From Dokdonia donghaensis DSW-1 (GTDB lineage: Bacteria; Bacteroidota; Bacteroidia; Flavobacteriales; Flavobacteriaceae), in the NCBI RefSeq assembly GCF_001653755.1, contig NZ_CP015125.1, forward strand, positions 1,931,501 through 1,995,500: 64,000 nt of DNA, read 5' to 3'. This document shows positions 60,961 through 64,000 of this stretch, piece by piece (position 1 is the stretch's first letter; each line of letters opens with the position of its first letter). The position numbers were made by a program, and so were the translations under genes. A model generated the notes under the pieces. It saw only the letters and a list, made by a program, of their open reading frames with translations, ran no database searches and was not told where the DNA came from.

Positions 60961-61383
60961 TTAGAATAGACGAGTGTAAGAGTACAAAGTTTGAGGTATT
61001 GTCACGTTTGGTTTTAAGGTTAGTTGTTAGTTCCTTTTTACTCTTACATTCTATATATGTTCATAATATATACACTGTTTATTGCTTAGGTTGACTTTTT
61101 TCTAAGTTCCCTAGTTTTTAGTTAATGATTTTTTTTGGTGACAATACCTCTTTTTTAAATCATAACAGTATTACATCGCTAGTAGAGATGTACAATTATA
61201 ATTATTTGATATACTGACTTAGAAGTGAAAAATTGATGCTTAGTAACCCCTAAATTACTTACTGTTTTAAGCTTCTAAGTCTTATGTAAATTGGCTTTCA
61301 TCCCAAGAAAGAATTCATCTACTCGTATTTTTAATCGGGTAGATAACTAAGGCAAACGTACCCCCTAAGCGTTTGCTTTTTTT
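60961..61383 (+). ncRNA. Candidate structured non-coding RNA
   Basis: A 580-bp gap without a plausible ORF. Plus-strand complementarities: 60972-60984 with 61039-61051 (13 pairs, one G-U); 60993-61005 with 61138-61150 (13 perfect pairs, GAGGTATTGTCAC/GTGACAATACCTC); 61172-61177 with 61187-61192; 61216-61226 with 61271-61281 (11 pairs, one G-U); 61317-61325 with 61336-61344; and the terminator at 61349. The first two interleave, as in a pseudoknot. A -7-like box precedes it and the terminator is oriented for the plus strand. It matches no RNA I know (not tmRNA, RNase P RNA or SRP RNA by their conserved motifs). The boundaries are estimates. Confidence 0.4.
61349..61383 (+). terminator. Intrinsic terminator on the plus strand, no gene upstream
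   Basis: Stem GCAAACG / CGTTTGC (61352-61358, 61370-61376, extendable by three pairs), 11-nt loop, seven T. On the minus strand no T-run follows, so it does not serve alkB. Its T-run overlaps the alkB stop codon. Confidence 0.75.
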
Positions 61384-61981
61384 ATTTTACAATCCTGAAG
61401 GTTAGATTTATACGTGGCATTACTTTTTTTGCAGTTTTTGGTACTGTATGCTGCCAGCACTCTTGCGTAGCGCCTTTCATTAAAAGTAAACTTCCAGAGT
61501 CAAGTACAAGTTTTTTATTAATACTGTGATCTTTCTTATACCTTAGTTTAAAAGCTCTGGGAGCACCTAAGCTTACTGATGCTATTGCAGGGTTCTTGCC
61601 TAATTCTTTCTCATTATCTGAGTGCCACCCATTGCTGTCATTTCCATCTCTATATAGGTTAAGTAAGCAAGTAGAAAATATAATACCCGTGACTGCTTCG
61701 ACTCTTTTTTTTATTTCGCTTAAAGCGAAAGTAAATTCAAGCGGGTGCATCGTGATATTAGAGTAGGAGTAGGGCTTACCATTATTACCATAGAGCGCAG
61801 TGAGCCTAGGTTGTGCATAGGTTTTTCCAAAAACGGTAATATCATCTTGTTGCCAGGGCGTTTCCTTATAAAGTATATTATAAAAGTGTAGCGCCTCTTC
61901 TTTTGAGAGAAAATCTTCATAATAAGTGATATCTCCATCCGGAATATCAAGATTGTATGGCTCGCTAGAAAATAAAGACAT
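61382..61981 (-). CDS. alkB: AlkB-type 2-oxoglutarate-dependent dioxygenase
   Basis: Fe(II)/2-oxoglutarate enzyme reversing alkyl damage on DNA or RNA bases. 199 residues with iron ligands in SNGWHSDNEKELG (HxD) and CWQHTVPKT, and the 2-oxoglutarate-binding RINLTFRIV (RxNxTFR). SVSLGAPRAFKLRYKKD is also typical of AlkB (ALKBH2/3-like). It begins exactly where the DoxX-like gene stops (TAAATG), so the two are co-transcribed. Confidence 0.94.
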   Translation of the reverse strand: MSLFSSEPYNLDIPDGDITYYEDFLSKEEALHFYNILYKETPWQQDDITVFGKTYAQPRLTALYGNNGKPYSYSNITMHPLEFTFALSEIKKRVEAVTGIIFSTCLLNLYRDGNDSNGWHSDNEKELGKNPAIASVSLGAPRAFKLRYKKDHSINKKLVLDSGSLLLMKGATQECWQHTVPKTAKKVMPRINLTFRIVK

Positions 61982-62329
61982 TTATAAGTATTGATAAGCC
62001 CAGTACATAAGTAAAAATTGTAACGGTAGTCTTAACCATAGTAACCACATTGGGAATTTACCTTTGTGCTTTGCATTAGTAATCATATCTATATGAACCG
62101 TAAAAAATACAAGGAGCATTAAAATAATACCCCACGCGGCATATACTCTGGTAGTATCAAAAAGAAGACCCACACCAAGTACAACCTCTGCCACACCACT
62201 CCAGAATACCATTGCTTTCTTATATGGTATGTAAGGAGGCATTATTGCTCCGTAAACACGTGGTTTTATAAAGTGCATCACACCTGCAATGATGTACATT
62301 GCAGCCATAATATATAAATGCCAGATCAT
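61982..62329 (-). CDS. DoxX-like membrane protein
   Basis: 115 residues with four membrane helices (LYIMAAMYIIAGVMHFIKP, MVFWSGVAEVVLGVGLLF, AAWGIILMLLVFFTVHIDMI, LPLQFLLMYWAYQYL). The opening YIIAGVMHFIKPRVYGAIMP and PYIPYKKAMVFWSGVAEV match the DoxX-like family. Function unclear (some members linked to thiosulfate or redox processes). Directly precedes alkB in one operon. Confidence 0.85.
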   Translation of the reverse strand: MIWHLYIMAAMYIIAGVMHFIKPRVYGAIMPPYIPYKKAMVFWSGVAEVVLGVGLLFDTTRVYAAWGIILMLLVFFTVHIDMITNAKHKGKFPMWLLWLRLPLQFLLMYWAYQYL

Positions 62330-62385
62330 AAATTTCTTTTGTTTTAAAGATACGTACTAAGGTCGTTTTATGAGATCTTTACTGG

Positions 62386-63255
62386 TTAAATATACTTCTT
62401 ACTGCTCTCAACAACCGTTTCATTTGTAATCTGTAAATGTTTTGGTAGTCGGTTATCGCGAGGGAGTACTGCTAGGTAGCGGTCTGTATTACTAGTAAAT
62501 ACATTTTTATAAATAGGTTTTCTATTAAGATCGAGCATTATCACCAGCTCGTGTATAAACTCCTTGTGGTGTATGAGATCTGTGCTACCTAAATGAAAGA
62601 TACCGGAGAGTTTTCTATTTATAATATAATGTATCTGCTGGCGTAGTTTTGCATCTGTGGTAGTGTTCATCACAAGATGCGGAAATACCTCTATGGCATC
62701 ACCTAGTAAGAGCTCATTTTTAAGAGCTTGTATACGTGGTGAGCCTACCCCAAAAACCATAGGCAATCGCACAATGGCATATTGCTCTTCTGGTAGATGT
62801 CTCATAAGGAGTGTCTCTACGCGTATCTTTAGTTTTCCGTATATGCTTTGTGAGAGGGTTTTATCATTCTCATAACTTGGGTAGTTTGAAAATGCGTCAA
62901 AAACATTTGCGCTTGATAAAAATATAATACGGCAACCAGTCTCTTGCGCATAGCCCACCATAAGCTCGTGTGCCTCTAGCTGGTCTGTAAATGGACCTCG
63001 CAGCGCCGAGATAATCACCGATGGTTGTACTTGTCGCAATAACTCATACACATCATCATTTACAAGGTCAAACTTTAAATAGTGCTTGTTATCACTATAA
63101 ATTTTACCAGAATGATAGGTGCCATAGGTGTTATAATACCTGTACAATTCCTTGTATAGAGCATTGCCTAAAAAGCCACTGGCTCCCAGTATGAGTATCT
63201 TATCTTTTGACTTTTTAAATGCGATAGCGTACTTATTTTGTATAAAAAATCCCAA
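62386..63255 (-). CDS. RmlD-like NAD(P)-dependent epimerase/reductase
   Basis: 289 residues with an extended-SDR fold: ILILGASGFLGNALYKELY (GxxGxxG), CRIIFLSSANVFDAF, the catalytic pattern YGKLKIRVE (YxxxK), and a C-terminal substrate lobe (LSGIFHLGSTDLIHHKEFIH). It resembles dTDP-4-dehydrorhamnose reductase-like proteins; the substrate is unknown. The only usable start codon in frame is TTG at 63255, inside the 3' arm of the gcvT terminator hairpin. It gives a 24-residue extension before the Rossmann strand, so the start is doubtful. Confidence 0.78.
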   Translation of the reverse strand: MGFFIQNKYAIAFKKSKDKILILGASGFLGNALYKELYRYYNTYGTYHSGKIYSDNKHYLKFDLVNDDVYELLRQVQPSVIISALRGPFTDQLEAHELMVGYAQETGCRIIFLSSANVFDAFSNYPSYENDKTLSQSIYGKLKIRVETLLMRHLPEEQYAIVRLPMVFGVGSPRIQALKNELLLGDAIEVFPHLVMNTTTDAKLRQQIHYIINRKLSGIFHLGSTDLIHHKEFIHELVIMLDLNRKPIYKNVFTSNTDRYLAVLPRDNRLPKHLQITNETVVESSKKYI

Positions 63256-63292
63256 ATTTCAAAAAGTAATCCTTTTTGAAATTTGGGATTAA
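63243..63292 (-). terminator. Terminator of gcvT with an 18-bp perfect stem
   Basis: Perfect inverted arms AATCCCAAATTTCAAAAA (63248-63265) and its complement (63273-63290), loop GTAATCC. On the minus strand a T-run follows. Some T are also present on the plus side. Confidence 0.88.
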
Positions 63293-63305
63293 TTTTTCGG
63301 TTTAT

Positions 63306-64000
63306 CTATCCTTTGTAAAATGGAGTCTTTACAACGGTTGCAGGTACTCTTTTCTTGCGTATCTGTATGAAGATTGCTGAGTCCGCTTTCGCGAAAGCGG
63401 TATCTACATATCCCATACCAATACCTTTATCTACAGATGGGCCCATTGTACCAGAGGTAACGTGGCCTATTTTTGTACCTTCTTCTGTAACGATATCATA
63501 CCCTTGTCTCGGTATACCACGCTCTGTAAGTTCAAAACCTACAAGGCGTTGCTTTAATCCTTCTTCTTTTTGAGCCTTAAGTGCATCGCTGTTTACAAAG
63601 TCTTTTGTGAATTTTGTTACCCAGCCTAAACCAGCCTCAAGAGGCGAGGTAGTCTCGTCTATATCGTTACCATATAAACAGTATCCCATCTCTAGGCGCA
63701 AGGTATCACGAGCCGCAAGACCTATGGGTTTTATACCCCAGTCTGCACCAGCTTCTAGAACCTTGGTCCATAGTTGCTCTGCCTCTTCATTTTTACAATA
63801 GATTTCAAAACCTCCACTACCAGTATAGCCGGTAGCACTTATAATCACGTTTTCAAGTCCAGCAAAAGGTGCTACCTCAAAGGTGTAAAATTTAATATCA
63901 GCCAGATCTACATCTGTAAGGCTTTGCATTGCCTCGATAGCTTTAGGTCCTTGTATAGCCAGTAGCGAGTGCCCTTCTGATATGTTTCTAAGATCTGCAT
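63306..64000 (-). CDS. gcvT: Aminomethyltransferase (glycine cleavage T protein), 5' end outside window
   Basis: Transfers the methylene group of glycine to tetrahydrofolate in the glycine cleavage system. The frame stays open to the window edge (codons before 63929 encode SLLAIQGPKAIEAMQ), so the N-terminal part lies outside. Visible family blocks: ATGYTGSGGFEIYCKNEEAE, GLAARDTLRLEMGYCLYGND, TSPLEAGLGWVTKF, GHVTSGTMGPSVDKGIGMGY. The palindrome copy at 63384-63399 is part of the coding sequence (VDTAFAKADSAIF). Followed by a strong terminator. Confidence 0.95.
   Translation of the reverse strand, partial: ADLRNISEGHSLLAIQGPKAIEAMQSLTDVDLADIKFYTFEVAPFAGLENVIISATGYTGSGGFEIYCKNEEAEQLWTKVLEAGADWGIKPIGLAARDTLRLEMGYCLYGNDIDETTSPLEAGLGWVTKFTKDFVNSDALKAQKEEGLKQRLVGFELTERGIPRQGYDIVTEEGTKIGHVTSGTMGPSVDKGIGMGYVDTAFAKADSAIFIQIRKKRVPATVVKTPFYKG
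63384..63399. repeat. Dispersed 16-bp palindrome, copy 13, inside gcvT
   Basis: Exact core within gcvT, coding strand codons GCT TTC GCG AAA GCG giving AFAKA. Confidence 0.95.

Noticed and set aside
61125..61217. 30-codon ORF (MIFFGDNTSFLNH...) in the gap before alkB
   Set aside because: No ribosome-binding site, poor composition, and it overlaps the paired segments of the RNA candidate. Not excluded but not supported.
61714..61730. Palindrome TTTCGCTTAAAGCGAAA in alkB as a member of the 16-bp family
   Set aside because: It has a different centre and an odd length; the similarity is only to the half sequence and probably by chance.
63221..63231. GCGATAGCGTA as a further palindrome copy
   Set aside because: Only one half matches and the other half is unrelated, so it is mentioned only in connection with the odd start of the RmlD-like gene.

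Overview
The window looks like chromosome of a marine member of the Flavobacteriaceae (Bacteroidota). The reasons are the AT-rich DNA, promoters of the form TTG-N19-TANNTTTG, few strong Shine-Dalgarno sites, many DUF families typical of the group (DUF4293, DUF4258, DUF4369, DUF5916, DUF2851), and a gliding/type IX secretion gene set (giant SprB-like adhesin with a type B C-terminal sorting domain, SprF/PorP-like protein, OmpA/PD40 protein). Dokdonia or a close relative is my guess from overall impression; no ribosomal RNA is present to test it. I see no insertion sequence, phage, integrase or CRISPR array.

Layout. 1-2.9 kb: 5'-truncated coiled-coil protein, small hypothetical proteins and a YetF-like membrane protein. 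2.5-6.8 kb: minus-strand cluster of an SDR oxidoreductase, START-domain protein, membrane protein, AraC regulator, a lipoprotein-type acetolactate decarboxylase and a small secreted protein. 7.2-10.6 kb: AT-richer islet with a secreted small protein, a serine hydrolase and a membrane AraC regulator, followed by a run of hairpins. 11-19 kb: DUF4293, rho, then a sulfate-assimilation operon (DUF2061-cysH-cysD-cysN) behind a textbook promoter and a SulP transporter pointing towards it. 19-23.9 kb: membrane protein, TPR protein with an orphan LytS-type kinase, TerC, and an XRE regulator. 24-36 kb: M14 peptidase sharing palindromic operator-like sites with the XRE gene, Lrp/AsnC regulator, DinB-like protein, aroB, proline dehydrogenase, alanine dehydrogenase operon, cystathionine beta-synthase, DUF2851 and prfC.

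36-51.6 kb is a gliding/adhesion operon. It starts with a 4123-residue secreted adhesin built of about nine SprB-like repeats, 17 almost identical 282-bp cadherin-like repeats, seven 378-bp DUF11-like repeats and a T9SS type B sorting domain. SprF/PorP-like and OmpA/PD40 genes follow. 51.7-64 kb: idi-queD-bcp operon, tRNA-Thr(UGU), DUF819, DUF5916, hydrolase, S1/P1 nuclease, AraC regulator, a gene-free 580-bp stretch with signs of a structured plus-strand RNA, alkB-DoxX, an SDR-like protein and a truncated gcvT.

Two things stand out. First, the exact 16-bp palindrome CGCTTTCGCGAAAGCG occurs 13 times, mostly between genes but three times inside essential-looking genes, always read in the frame that gives Ala-Phe-Ala-Lys-Ala. 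Second, 60.96-61.38 kb holds long perfect complementarities in a pseudoknot order and ends in a plus-strand intrinsic terminator, with no plausible ORF.
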